From the NCBI GenBank assembly GCA_035341665.1, contig DAOQVR010000003.1:124001-188000 (forward strand): a stretch of DNA of 64,000 nucleotides, read 5' to 3'. Positions 16,718 through 25,821 of this stretch are shown piece by piece. Below the pieces are notes generated by a model that worked only from the letters and a program-made list of their open reading frames with translations, made no database searches and was not told the origin of the DNA. This stretch comes from DAOQVR01 sp035341665. Its GTDB lineage: Bacteria > Chloroflexota > Anaerolineae > JAAYZQ01. How positions within the stretch are numbered: the first letter of the stretch is position 1; each line of letters opens with the position of its first letter. The translations under genes were made by a program, and so were the position numbers.

Positions 16718-18835
16718 CTAGCCAGGCAGGGGCAGGGCGAGCCTGGCGCGCGTCATCGTGCCCGGCACACTCTCCAGCGACAGCGTGCCCCCCACGATGG
16801 CCATGAGCGTGCTGTGGAGGGCCAGACCTTGCCCAGTCCCGTCTCCAGGGGAGAAGCCCGATCCGTTGTCCTCGACCGTAACCTGGAGCTGCCCTTCTGC
16901 GACCTGGACGGATAGGTCTAGACGCAGCTCTGAGGGCGCACCGGCGCGACGCGCATGCTTCGCTGCATTTCGGACTGCCTCGCGGGTGGCATGGAAGAGG
17001 GTTTCGGCAGCGAGCGGTCCCAGGGACGCTGCCCGCTCCGCGGTGCCCTCCTCCACCCGCCAGGTCACCGACGAGAAAGCGGCGCCGAACTCGAGGTCCA
17101 CGGCCCTGCGCAGGGCACCCACCAATCCAAGGCGCGCAATCTCGGGCGCAACGGCCGCCGGGAGCTGCTGAAGCAGGGCCGAAACCTGGCGGTGGGCGTC
17201 CGAGAGATGCGCCTGAATTGCGTCGGCAGGCTCCCCGGCTGCCAGTGCCAACATGGAGGTATGGACCAAGGGAAGCACCTCGTCGTGCAGAACGCGGCGC
17301 GTCTGCTGGTCCAGCACCTGCGTCGCAGCCATCCGGTCCCTCTGAAGCCGCACCAGGCGCTGTGATAGCTCAAGGCTGGCGGCGCTGTCCACAAGGCGCT
17401 CGCCGGTGGCACGCGCAATCTCGATCTCCTCCTCGGTGTAGAGGCTGCCATCGTGGCGCGGCCCAACCAGGAGCACACCGATCAGTCCTCGCTCGCGCCA
17501 CAGTGGGACTGCCCAGGTCGCGCCGGCGTACTGCCCAGGGTCCACCGGGACCACCAAATTCATATCGCTGAGGGCCTGCTCGGCCAGGGAAGCGAGACCA
17601 GGCGGGTGGGCAACTGTGCCGGCCGGATAGGCAAGTGCCTGCACAAAGGCGGCCGTGGGGCCAGAGGGTACGAGGTAAGCGACCTGTGTGTCCAGCACGT
17701 TCTCGCAGAGAGCCCGGAACTGATCGGGCGGAAGGGGTGCGCCGGAGGCGGGCAGGACAAGCGTGTCATACCAGCGCTGGCTGGCGACGAGGGGGCGCAA
17801 CTGGCGCATCGCCTGCTCCCAATCACCATAGGCGCGCCAGCCGAGCAGGAAGAAGAAGGTCGTCATGAGCAGGGCGGTGAGCAGAATGGCGTAGACGGGC
17901 TCCAGCCCCCACACCAGCGCACCTCCCATCAGGACGCCGTAGGAGGCTGCCAGCCAGATCGCGCGCCTCCACTGGCGGGCCAGGCCCCTGCGCGGGAGGG
18001 TCCTCCCGGTGAAGAGCTCGTAGCCGGTCATGGCCTGACCGAGGAGCAGGATCACTGCGGCGACCAGGGCGGCCGCGACCAAGTCAAAGCGCCCGATGAC
18101 CTCCAGCCGGCCGGGTGTGAGGATGTAGTAGCCCTGCTCCTTGGTGTTGGTAATGGTCCAAACCACGGCCGCCGCGACGACAGCGGCGACCGCCAGCAGC
18201 AGGGCCGTGGCGCCCACGAGCCAGGGTCTCGCCTTCTTGCGCGCGACGTCGCCCAGCGCTTGGTCCCCCAGGCCTGGCCTCCAGAGTGCGTCGAGTGAGA
18301 GGAGCACACAGAGCAACACATAGAGCGGGTAGCCCAGCGCCACCAGCGGGATGCCGAAGAGGGGCGTCTTGATGAGCTCGCGGACGGGCCAGATTGCCTG
18401 GGTGACAAGGACGGGGAAGGGGAGAAAGGGCGCACCGAGGAGCACCAGACAAACAAGACCGAAGAGAACTGTAAGCGAGTCGACCCAGAGCCAGGGGCGA
18501 TGCCGGTGGTGCAGGGCTCGGGTCCCGGATGCCCAGTAGCCATGGTACCAGAGCAGTACGACATACCAGACATAGGGGAGTAGCAGCGCCGGCACCATGG
18601 CGACCGCCAGCCAGAGGGTGTTGGAGCGTGTGAGCTGCAGCTCGCCGGAGAGGAGGACGGCCGAATGGCTGACAAAGAGGCCACTGCCCAGAAAGAAGCC
18701 CAATGCCGCCACAGCCACACCAGCCGAGCGGTGACGGGCATTAAGCCACAGGCTGAACCCCAGCCAGAGCATCAGGATGGTGTTGAAGAGGGAGACAGCG
18801 GCCAGCGACCAGGTGAGAAGTGTGCCGGTGATCAC
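16718..18835 (-). CDS. Membrane sensor histidine kinase (NarX/LiaS-like HisKA_3 type)
   Basis: A 705-residue sensor. The N-terminal ~350 residues contain around ten hydrophobic helices. A GAF-like segment follows (WAVPLWRERGLIGVLLVG). The dimerisation helix RRVLHDEVLPLVHTS holds the phospho-accepting His. The ATPase domain has EAVRNAAKHARR (N box) and VEDNGSGF (G1 box), with a degenerate G2 (GTGQGLALHS). GTG 18835 lies just after the stop of the response regulator gene, so the two are co-transcribed; the upstream part of the open frame overlaps the regulator and is not used. The many-helix input suggests sensing of a membrane or small-molecule signal. Confidence 0.8.
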   Translation of the reverse strand: MITGTLLTWSLAAVSLFNTILMLWLGFSLWLNARHRSAGVAVAALGFFLGSGLFVSHSAVLLSGELQLTRSNTLWLAVAMVPALLLPYVWYVVLLWYHGYWASGTRALHHRHRPWLWVDSLTVLFGLVCLVLLGAPFLPFPVLVTQAIWPVRELIKTPLFGIPLVALGYPLYVLLCVLLSLDALWRPGLGDQALGDVARKKARPWLVGATALLLAVAAVVAAAVVWTITNTKEQGYYILTPGRLEVIGRFDLVAAALVAAVILLLGQAMTGYELFTGRTLPRRGLARQWRRAIWLAASYGVLMGGALVWGLEPVYAILLTALLMTTFFFLLGWRAYGDWEQAMRQLRPLVASQRWYDTLVLPASGAPLPPDQFRALCENVLDTQVAYLVPSGPTAAFVQALAYPAGTVAHPPGLASLAEQALSDMNLVVPVDPGQYAGATWAVPLWRERGLIGVLLVGPRHDGSLYTEEEIEIARATGERLVDSAASLELSQRLVRLQRDRMAATQVLDQQTRRVLHDEVLPLVHTSMLALAAGEPADAIQAHLSDAHRQVSALLQQLPAAVAPEIARLGLVGALRRAVDLEFGAAFSSVTWRVEEGTAERAASLGPLAAETLFHATREAVRNAAKHARRAGAPSELRLDLSVQVAEGQLQVTVEDNGSGFSPGDGTGQGLALHSTLMAIVGGTLSLESVPGTMTRARLALPLPG

Positions 18836-18839
18836 GGGG

Positions 18840-19586
18840 TTAGGCGCTCCAGGGCAGCCACTCGCCGCGCTCGTCCTGGACGAACGGCATGCCATTGACA
18901 TCCCACCGGATGAGGATGCCGGCGCGCGAAATGATGGCCGCTCGGGTGCGTGCGACCTTTTCGTCGGTCGCCGTGTCTGCGAGCGCCCACGCGGCGTAGA
19001 TCTGTCCGTTGACGCGACTAATGGTACGCTTGTCGCGGAAGCCGACCTGAGCCGCTATCTGCTCGTTGGTCATGCCCTGCGCGAGCATGCGCGCGACAGC
19101 CTGCTCCACCGGCTCGAGGAGTGCCATGGGATCCTGGTCGTCCTTGCGCTGCACTTCCTGTACACGAGAGGCGATGTCCGGATCTATGAAGCTGCGGCCG
19201 GCGACTGCATCGTGGATGAGGGGCACGAGCATGGCCGGCAGGAGGTAGTTGGACTTGCGCACGTAGGCGAAGTGGGTCAGTATCCCTGAGCGGCGGAACG
19301 CGCGATAGTAGGCGTCGTCGTCCTGGATGGAGTAGAAGACGACGGGCAGGCGGGGATACTCGCGGCGGATGGCCATCGCAGCCTCGATGCCGCTCATCAG
19401 CCCGGCCAGCCGAACGTCCATCAGAACGGCATCCACCGGCGCAGCCAAGCAGTACTCCAGCGCCTCCTCGCCGGAGTCGCAGGCATGCACCACCGAGAGC
19501 GCGCCTGTCGCGCCGATGCCTTCCGCCAGGGCCGGGCGGAGGCGCGGGTGATCTTCCACGATGAGGAGCCGGACAGGAGGTGCCAT
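18840..19586 (-). CDS. NarL-like response regulator
   Basis: A 248-residue regulator. The receiver domain has the acidic pair E11-D12 (IVEDHP) and phospho-acceptor D57 in AVLMDVRL. The C-terminal half has a LuxR-like helix-turn-helix: VARMLAQGMTNEQIAAQVG, followed by RTISRVNGQIYAAW. The extra ~60 residues after the HTH end in WDVNGMPFVQDERGEWL, which is not usual for the family. ATG 19586 is supported by the promoter geometry: predicted transcription starts at this A, so the mRNA is probably leaderless. The kinase gene begins 4 nt downstream of its stop. Confidence 0.8.
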   Translation of the reverse strand: MAPPVRLLIVEDHPRLRPALAEGIGATGALSVVHACDSGEEALEYCLAAPVDAVLMDVRLAGLMSGIEAAMAIRREYPRLPVVFYSIQDDDAYYRAFRRSGILTHFAYVRKSNYLLPAMLVPLIHDAVAGRSFIDPDIASRVQEVQRKDDQDPMALLEPVEQAVARMLAQGMTNEQIAAQVGFRDKRTISRVNGQIYAAWALADTATDEKVARTRAAIISRAGILIRWDVNGMPFVQDERGEWLPWSA

Positions 19587-19592
19587 GGCCCG

Positions 19593-19621
19593 ATTATCCC
19601 GCGTGAGCCGGGTTGTGTCAA
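19593..19621 (-). promoter_or_regulatory. Promoter of the two-component operon (leaderless)
   Basis: Minus strand: TTGACA (19621-19616), a 17-nt spacer and GATAAT (19598-19593), then 6 nt to the ATG. The predicted +1 is the A of the start codon. Confidence 0.7.
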
Positions 19622-19655
19622 GCACTTGAGTGCAGACGCAGCAGCACTCAGGGCG

Positions 19656-19685
19656 TTGACCCTGCAGCGCAGGGAGTGCTATACT
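19656..19685 (+). promoter_or_regulatory. Promoter of the DUF4173/DUF1361 membrane gene pair
   Basis: TTGACC (19656-19661), an 18-nt spacer and TATACT (19680-19685). It is divergent from the two-component promoter, with the two -35 boxes only 34 nt apart, so the response regulator could act on both. Confidence 0.6.
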
Positions 19686-19742
19686 CGCCCCAGAGACCAG
19701 GCAAGTCACCTCAGAGCCACCGTCGCAGAAATGGAGAAACCA

Positions 19743-21284
19743 ATGATGGAAGAGACCTCAACGCCGTCGAGGAGCCTTGTGCTGCGGCACCCGCTGCGCT
19801 TGGTGCTGGCCGGACTGGGACTGGGCATCCTCTTTGACGTGTTGTTCAACGGCAAGATGTTGGGTGTCAACGCGCCAGCCTTTACCCTGATGGTGTTGGC
19901 CAGCCTGACGGTTGTCCTCGGGTGGGAGCGAGTGCGGCCGCTGGTGACGAACCTGTGGCTGCCCGCTGTACTGCTCTTTTTCGCGGGGATGGTGGCGGTG
20001 CGCGACAACGGCCTTCTCACCTTCCTCAACGTGTGTGCCTGCCTGGGGCTCCTGGCCTTGATCGCCGTGTACCAGGTCCAGAAGCCGACCGGCCCGATCG
20101 GGCTCGTCGAGATTGTGCTGGCGCCCTTGCGGGCAGTGGTCGGGTCGCTGGGGCACGCAGGGCAGGCAGCCAGGCGTGGGTTACGCCCACTCGGAGGTGC
20201 ACGGGGCGAGGCACGGCGGAAGGCAATGCCCGTGCTGCGAGGCCTGCTCCTGGCGATCCCAGTCCTGTTCATCTTTGGCGCGCTGTTGGCCTCGGCGGAC
20301 CTCATCTTTGCAGAGCGGATCCGCCAGGTGCTCGGCCCGGAGCTCCTCAGGACGGTGGGGCGGTGGACAGGGCACCTGGTGGTTGCGGTGGCTGCCGGGT
20401 TTGTCTTGGCCGGGGGTTTGGCCTACGCAGTCCGGCAGCGCAGGGACGACTGGGTGGACGACGTCTCCTCGGTACGCACGCCGCACCTGTCCGGGGTCAC
20501 CGAGGTAAGCATCATGATCAGCTCGGTCAACCTCCTCTTTTTCCTTTTCGTCCTCATCCAGATCCCCTACCTGTTCGGAGGCCAGGTCAACGTCGTGCCG
20601 GGCAAGTTCACCTATGCGGAGTACGCGCGACGCGGGTTCGGGGAACTGGTCGCCGTCGCAGTCCTCGTTTTCGGGCTGCTCGTCGTGATGCGGGGCCTGG
20701 CACCGCACGATAACCGCCGGCAGACGCTCGCCTTCAAGGTTCCGGCGACCTTTCTGGTCGGCCTGACCTGCGTCCTGCTGGCATCGGCTTTCAAGCGGCT
20801 GCTGTTGTACGAGCAGGCATATGGGTTCACACAGATGCGCATCTACCCCCACGTCTTTATGGTGTGGCTGGCAGCGCTGCTGGCCTGGCTAGCGGTCTGC
20901 CTGTGGCTGCGGCGAGATCTGCTTGCGATCGGGGTGCTCGTCGCCGCTTTGGGCTTTGCCGGCACGCTGGACCTGTTGAATCCAGACGCCTTCGTGGTCA
21001 GGGAGAATCTACAGATGGCCCTCTCCCAGCAGGCCGAGCCAGACCCTCGCGAGCGGTTTGTGGACGCCGTCTACTTCGAGGAGCTATCCGCGGATGCCGT
21101 TCCAGAGCTTCTGATAGCTGCCGAGCAGCTCACAGACCGGAGGGGGCAGGAGATCGAGAGTGGGCTGCGCAGGCGGTTCGAGGCGATGCAGCGCGGAACC
21201 AGGTGGAGGCAGTGGCCGTCTCTTCACCTAGCGCGCAATCGCGCATACCGCCTGCTCGTGGAGCGTTTTGATGGAGATAACTAG
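19743..21284 (+). CDS. Polytopic membrane protein, DUF4173-like
   Basis: A 513-residue integral membrane protein with about ten to twelve hydrophobic helices and a soluble C-terminal tail of ~90 residues (ERFVDAVYFEELSADAVPEL). Motifs such as FVLIQIPYLFGG and YAEYARRGFGELVAVAVLV match the DUF4173 family, whose function is not established. Of three close ATGs, 19743 is chosen for its GGAG six nt upstream; ATG 19731 lacks one. The next gene overlaps its end by 14 nt. It shares a short divergent promoter region with the two-component system, which may control or sense it. Confidence 0.72.
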   Translation: MMEETSTPSRSLVLRHPLRLVLAGLGLGILFDVLFNGKMLGVNAPAFTLMVLASLTVVLGWERVRPLVTNLWLPAVLLFFAGMVAVRDNGLLTFLNVCACLGLLALIAVYQVQKPTGPIGLVEIVLAPLRAVVGSLGHAGQAARRGLRPLGGARGEARRKAMPVLRGLLLAIPVLFIFGALLASADLIFAERIRQVLGPELLRTVGRWTGHLVVAVAAGFVLAGGLAYAVRQRRDDWVDDVSSVRTPHLSGVTEVSIMISSVNLLFFLFVLIQIPYLFGGQVNVVPGKFTYAEYARRGFGELVAVAVLVFGLLVVMRGLAPHDNRRQTLAFKVPATFLVGLTCVLLASAFKRLLLYEQAYGFTQMRIYPHVFMVWLAALLAWLAVCLWLRRDLLAIGVLVAALGFAGTLDLLNPDAFVVRENLQMALSQQAEPDPRERFVDAVYFEELSADAVPELLIAAEQLTDRRGQEIESGLRRRFEAMQRGTRWRQWPSLHLARNRAYRLLVERFDGDN

Positions 21285-21954
21285 GTCCTGCGCCGCTTTG
21301 CCCCCATGGGGGCGCTCCGTGCGCCCGACCGCGCTGCGCCTGTTGGGCCTGACGGCGCTTCCGGCGGGGCTGTTGGCGGCCCGCGTCGTCCACACCGGCA
21401 GCCGCGTCCATGCGTACGTTGCGTGGAACCTGGTCCTGGCCTGGATGCCGCTGCTCTTCGCCTACGTGTCGGTGCGGCCGGGGAGCACGCCGCGGCTGCT
21501 GCGGGCCGGATCTGGGCTGGCATGGCTCCTGTTCCTGCCCAACGCACCCTACCTGGTGACCGACCTGATGCACCTGCACCAGAGCCAGATCCCCATCCTG
21601 TATGATGTCGTACTCCTCTTCAGCGCGGCGTTGTGCGGGCTGGCGCTGGGCCTCGTCTCGCTGCACTGGATGGAGAGCGGCGTGGCACGGGCACTGGGTT
21701 GCTGGCCGGGCCGGCTCTTTGGTGCGGCGGCAGCGTGTGCGGCCGGGTTTGGCGTCTACCTGGGGCGATACCTGCGCTGGAACAGCTGGGACCTGGTGAC
21801 CCAGCCGGCCGCCCTTGCGCGGGACATCCTGCAGTATGTGGTGCACCCGGTGCAGCACTGGCAGGTGTGGGGGTTCGCGCTGCTCTTCGCGGCACTTCTG
21901 CTGGCAGCGTACCGGCCCGTGACCACCTTCCTGGGCGCCGAGCCGCAAGAGTAG
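21271..21954 (+). CDS. DUF1361 family membrane protein
   Basis: A 227-residue membrane protein with six or so helices. WLLFLPNAPYLVTDLMHL and the later FGVYLGRYLRWNSWDL are the signature stretches of DUF1361. The function is unknown. ATG 21271 lies inside the end of the DUF4173-like gene with GGAG eight nt upstream, so it is translationally coupled to that gene. A 43-nt gap separates it from the convergent reductase gene. Confidence 0.82.
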   Translation: MEITRSCAALPPWGRSVRPTALRLLGLTALPAGLLAARVVHTGSRVHAYVAWNLVLAWMPLLFAYVSVRPGSTPRLLRAGSGLAWLLFLPNAPYLVTDLMHLHQSQIPILYDVVLLFSAALCGLALGLVSLHWMESGVARALGCWPGRLFGAAAACAAGFGVYLGRYLRWNSWDLVTQPAALARDILQYVVHPVQHWQVWGFALLFAALLLAAYRPVTTFLGAEPQE

Positions 21955-21997
21955 CCCTCCACCGGCACCGGACCTGGGGCCAACGGGCCGGTCGGGC

Positions 21998-23413
21998 CTA
22001 CTCGGCCATCCGCTTCAAGAAGTCAAGCACCGCGGCGGCATCAGGCCGGCTGCGGAGCAAGGCGGAGCAATCGAGGCGGTTTTCGATCGCCTTCTTAGCA
22101 GCAGTGGAGGCAGAGGTGTCGCCCAGCAGAATGGCTCCAGCCAGCCGGTTGTCCCGGAAGAGGAAGGAGTAGTACACGCCCTCCGACTCGCCCTCCACCT
22201 GCCGGTAGGTGCCGTCGTCCGGGCTTACCTGGCCGATGCTGTACATGTCCAGACCCAGGACCTTGAGCGTGTTGGAGCGGGGGATGCCGGCGAACTCGAC
22301 GTGTCCGCCGGCGGCATTCATGCCGGCGATGGAGCCCTGGAACTGGGCCGGCCCCCATAGCCCATAGGTGATGCCCCGGTGCTCGGCTGCGTCTCCCACC
22401 GCGAAGACATCTGGGACCGACGTGCGCAGCAGGTCGTCGACGACGATCCCCAGGTTGACCTGGAGTCCAGACTGGCGGGCCAAGCTGCTGTTGGAGCGCA
22501 CACCGGCCGTGACCACCACCAGATCGGCGGGCAGGTCGCTGCCGTCGCCCAAGCGCACCTGAGAAACGCGCCCGTTCCCAGAGAGCTCGACGACCTGTGC
22601 CTGGGCGCGCACCTCCATGCCGATCGATTCCACGAAGGCAGCCAGCTGCGTCCCAGCCCGCCGGTTGAGCTGGCGCGGCAAAAGCCAGGGAAAGCTCTCC
22701 ACAACGGTTATGTTCAGTCCGTGCCGGGCCAAGGCACCCGCCGTCTCGAGGCCGAGGATGCCGCCGCCGATGCAGACGCAACGTGCGCCGGGCTGCGCCG
22801 CCTCAAGAAGGGCATCTGCCTCAGCCAGTGTGCGGAGGACAGTGACGCCCGGCTTGTCTGCGCCGGGGATGGGCGGAACGAAGGCGTGAGACCCTACGGC
22901 AAGGATCAGCCTGTCGAACGTGTGCTGCACACCGCCGTGTGTCGTGAGCTGCTGCCCGGGAAGGTCGAGACTGTGCACCTCGGTCCCGAGGGAGAGGGAG
23001 ATGCCCTGCTCCCGGTACCAGGCCTCGGGGTGCAGCAGAAGCTGATCCCTCGCAACCTCTCCGGCGAGGTAGCGAGTCAGGTTGAGGCGATAGTAGGGCA
23101 GGGCCGGCTCCTTGGAGAGGAGATGGATCTCGGCCTCGGGGGCGTTCTTCCGGAGAGATTCGGCGGCAGAGACACCGCCGATCCCGGCGCCGGCAATGAC
23201 GACCCGGTGCGGTCGGCCGAGGGCGGGTGCAGCCTCCGGCGTCCCTACGGGCGCAGGCAGGGGCGCGGCGGCATGGGACTCTGCCTGCTCGGCAAGGGGC
23301 TCAAAGAGCTCGGGCTCGGCGCCACAGACAGGACACTCGTCGGGCGGCTGAGGGCCGTAGTGGACATAGCCGCAGACGGTGCAGAGCCAGGCCTGGGAAC
23401 TGCTGTTGCTCAT
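21998..23413 (-). CDS. Rubredoxin-fused NAD(P)H:rubredoxin-type FAD oxidoreductase
   Basis: A 471-residue fusion. Residues 1-40 are a rubredoxin-like iron site (C11, C14, C27, C30; CTVCGYVHYG and CPVCGAEPE). After a short linker comes a two-dinucleotide-domain reductase: VVIAGAGIGGVSAAESLR (FAD), CVCIGGGILGLETAGALAR (NADH) and VFAVGDAAEHRG (FAD ribityl contact). Such proteins pass electrons from NAD(P)H to an internal rubredoxin and then to oxygen- or peroxide-reducing partners, so a role in oxidative-stress defence of an anaerobe is likely. ATG 23413 is preceded by AAAGGA. Confidence 0.85.
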   Translation of the reverse strand: MSNSSSQAWLCTVCGYVHYGPQPPDECPVCGAEPELFEPLAEQAESHAAAPLPAPVGTPEAAPALGRPHRVVIAGAGIGGVSAAESLRKNAPEAEIHLLSKEPALPYYRLNLTRYLAGEVARDQLLLHPEAWYREQGISLSLGTEVHSLDLPGQQLTTHGGVQHTFDRLILAVGSHAFVPPIPGADKPGVTVLRTLAEADALLEAAQPGARCVCIGGGILGLETAGALARHGLNITVVESFPWLLPRQLNRRAGTQLAAFVESIGMEVRAQAQVVELSGNGRVSQVRLGDGSDLPADLVVVTAGVRSNSSLARQSGLQVNLGIVVDDLLRTSVPDVFAVGDAAEHRGITYGLWGPAQFQGSIAGMNAAGGHVEFAGIPRSNTLKVLGLDMYSIGQVSPDDGTYRQVEGESEGVYYSFLFRDNRLAGAILLGDTSASTAAKKAIENRLDCSALLRSRPDAAAVLDFLKRMAE

Positions 23414-23478
23414 CTCTCAGGTTCCTTTCATGCCAAAGCGATGTGGATCGACTGACGGTCGCCTGCCCGACCTGCCCT

Positions 23479-24018
23479 CTAGAGGGCCGGCCAGCGGGTG
23501 GCAATGAGTGAGGCGAGCTGTTGCCACCTCGCAGCGTAGGTTGCATCCTGGGCCAGGGGCGTGCAGAGCTCCAGCCCCACCTGACCGGCAGCCAGCTTGA
23601 GGGCCAGGTTGAAGCAGCTTGCCTCGCCGCATGCCTTGCAGTTGGTGCCGGGCAGCAGGCGGTATAGCTGCAGGGGCTGAAGCCGCTCGTGCGTCGAGTG
23701 GTCAGGCTCGATCTGATCCCTCTTCTGCCAGGTGTCGTTCACGAGCGCCACGAGGCGCGCCACCCACTCGTCCGCTTCCGCCCGGCTGTGCAGATGCTCG
23801 ACGGCGATGCGGTCGGGCCAGAAGCCGATGTTGTGCCCCTCAAAGCGCCAGGAGAGGACAGGACGCTTGGGCAGGTAGACGCCGCGGCTGAGCCGGGCGT
23901 TCAGGTAGGGGAGCACCGGGCTGAGGTCAACATCGAGGTAGGCGATGGCCTCGTACTCGAATTCCTGCACGCTGTGCGTAGAGGTCTCGACCTCGAGACG
24001 GAATGATTGGATCAGCAT
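23479..24018 (-). CDS. Small protein with C-terminal (Fe-S)-binding domain
   Basis: A 179-residue protein. The N-terminal two thirds (IQSFRLEVETSTHSVQEFEY ... WRFEGHNIGFWPDRI) form a mixed alpha/beta domain I do not recognise. The C-terminus has TNCKACGEASCFNLALKLA followed by a fourth Cys in LELCTPL. This is the 4Fe-4S motif of the small subunit of CO dehydrogenase/acetyl-CoA synthase-type corrinoid proteins and of RnfB-like proteins. It is probably a redox partner, perhaps for the rubredoxin reductase that starts 65 nt downstream. ATG 24018 is the only sensible start. Confidence 0.6.
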   Translation of the reverse strand: MLIQSFRLEVETSTHSVQEFEYEAIAYLDVDLSPVLPYLNARLSRGVYLPKRPVLSWRFEGHNIGFWPDRIAVEHLHSRAEADEWVARLVALVNDTWQKRDQIEPDHSTHERLQPLQLYRLLPGTNCKACGEASCFNLALKLAAGQVGLELCTPLAQDATYAARWQQLASLIATRWPAL

Positions 24019-24123
24019 GGAGCCTGCCCCCGGGTAGGATGAGACGCATTCTAGACAAAGTGGACCGGGTTGGCAAGCCCTCGCGGAGCGGCGGCGACCG
24101 ACCTCGCACCAGCGAGCCGGGCG

Positions 24124-25821
24124 TCAAGGCTCCAGGGCTGCGCTGAAGCTGGGAGGCACGCCGTGCTCGGCGGGCAGCAGCACCAGGTCCTGGTAGCGGC
24201 CGGGCGGGCTGCGCCAGAGCTCGCTGAAGCCCCAGCCATGCCAGTGCCAGAGGCTGACGGCCCGGCCTTCCGATCTCTCTGCCAGGGCAACAAGGTCGTG
24301 GACGCCGTCGCCGTCCACGTCTGCGAGCTCGACTTCCAGGATCGGGTGGTCCACGGCGGAGCCGCCCCAGAGCACCCGGTAGGCGCCCCGGCGGGAGCCG
24401 ACGATGAAGGGATGGCTGCCCTCCCGGTCGGGAGAAGCGGGCCGCCAGAAGGCTATGAGGACCTCGCCGCGGCCGTCGTCGTTGGGATCGCCGAGGGCGG
24501 CATCGACCACGCGCCACTCCTGCGGGCTGGCCCACGCCTGCTCGCCGTCCTGGAAGATGGTGATCCGCTGCCGGAGCAGCTGAACCTGCTCCGGGTGACC
24601 GTCGCCGGTCATGTCGATGGAACCGGCCCGGAAGAGGCCAGTGGCCGAGTCTTGGGGGACGGCGACTGGCCGGCAATCATTCTCGTCACAGGCAAAGCCG
24701 ATGCGGCTGAGCGGCGGCCGAACGCGCGCCAGGAGTGAAGAAGCTTCGCCAGCCTCCATCAGGGAGGGCCGGGGCCCCGACGACACCGGCAGCGCCTGCA
24801 CCGCCCGCAGGCCGTCCCGGTCGAAGAAGGCGCGCAAGGCGAGTCCCTGCCGCGTGCCCTCCTGCTGCTGATCAAAGACGAGATTGCCCAGGCTGTAGGC
24901 CACGAAGTTGCCTCCGATGAGCTCGGTGCCCTGCACGACGTGGGGATGGTGGCCGACGACCAGGTCGGCGCCTGCTTCGGCCAGCGCGTGAGCGTCGGCA
25001 CGCTGTGAGGGGTCGATGCGCAGGTCGTACTCGTACCCCCAATGGATCGAGATGATCACGGCATCCGCCTGGGTGCGAGCAGCGGCGACGGCAGCGACGG
25101 CCGCCTCCCGGTTCCAGCCGGCACGGGTCCAGCCCGAGTCCGAAGGTCGATCGGCAGGATCGGGCACCTGGTTGAAGGCGAGGAAGGCGAAGCGCAGCCC
25201 ACCGACCTCCCGGAAGGCAGGGCGGCCCGCCGAGCCGGCATCAGAGCCGGCGCCGGCGAAGTCGATGCCAGCGGCCTGAAGGCGGGCGGCCATCTCGGCC
25301 AGCGCCCCGGGTCCAAAGTCGAGGACATGGTTGTTGGCCAGCGTCACGACGTCGAGGCCGGCGCCAACCAGTGTCGATACAGCCGAGACGGGCGCGCGCA
25401 GCCGGTAGGGCCCCGGTCGCGCGCTGCCGGCCTCCGCAATGACGCACTCGAGGTTGCCCATGGCGATATCCGCTGCGCTCAGCCAGGGGGCAACGACAGA
25501 AAGGGGATCGGCCACAGCCGAGACGCCGCGGCCCAGCATGATGTCGCCGGCGGCGACCACCTCGACGAACCGCTCACCCAGAGCCGGTGGACCCCCATCG
25601 CGCAGGTAGAGCCAAGGGTAGACTGACGGGCCGGGCTCTGGCTGGTCAACAGCGGTTGCCCGGCCGGCAGGCTGCCCGAGGCACGGCGACGTGCCCGGCG
25701 GCGAGGCAGGAGCCCAGGCCGCCAGGACCAGGCAAGCCAACACGAGGCAGGCGGCCTGGCGTGAGGTCGGATCTCGAGTGCGCCTCACGGGGGAGCTACT
25801 CACCCCAGCCTGGCGGCTCAT
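24124..25821 (-). CDS. Secreted CapA-family metallophosphoesterase-like protein with VCBS-like C-terminus
   Basis: A 565-residue protein. A hydrophobic signal stretch (CLVLACLVLAAWA) lies near residues 25-38. The CapA/PgsA domain (residues ~65-345) shows AAGDIMLGRG, TLANNHVLDFG, ISIHWGYEYD and VGHHPHVVQG, the metal-binding motifs of this calcineurin-like family involved in polyglutamate or cell-surface polymer handling. The C-terminal ~190 residues have FG-GAP/VCBS-like Asp loops (DMTGDGHPEQVQL, GDPNDDGRGEVLI, DVDGDGVHDLVAL), which suggest a calcium-binding beta-propeller. ATG 25821 overlaps the upstream gene's end by 26 nt. GTG 25803 or 25788 would give a more typical signal peptide, so the exact start is uncertain. 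Confidence 0.75.
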   Translation of the reverse strand: MSRQAGVSSSPVRRTRDPTSRQAACLVLACLVLAAWAPASPPGTSPCLGQPAGRATAVDQPEPGPSVYPWLYLRDGGPPALGERFVEVVAAGDIMLGRGVSAVADPLSVVAPWLSAADIAMGNLECVIAEAGSARPGPYRLRAPVSAVSTLVGAGLDVVTLANNHVLDFGPGALAEMAARLQAAGIDFAGAGSDAGSAGRPAFREVGGLRFAFLAFNQVPDPADRPSDSGWTRAGWNREAAVAAVAAARTQADAVIISIHWGYEYDLRIDPSQRADAHALAEAGADLVVGHHPHVVQGTELIGGNFVAYSLGNLVFDQQQEGTRQGLALRAFFDRDGLRAVQALPVSSGPRPSLMEAGEASSLLARVRPPLSRIGFACDENDCRPVAVPQDSATGLFRAGSIDMTGDGHPEQVQLLRQRITIFQDGEQAWASPQEWRVVDAALGDPNDDGRGEVLIAFWRPASPDREGSHPFIVGSRRGAYRVLWGGSAVDHPILEVELADVDGDGVHDLVALAERSEGRAVSLWHWHGWGFSELWRSPPGRYQDLVLLPAEHGVPPSFSAALEP

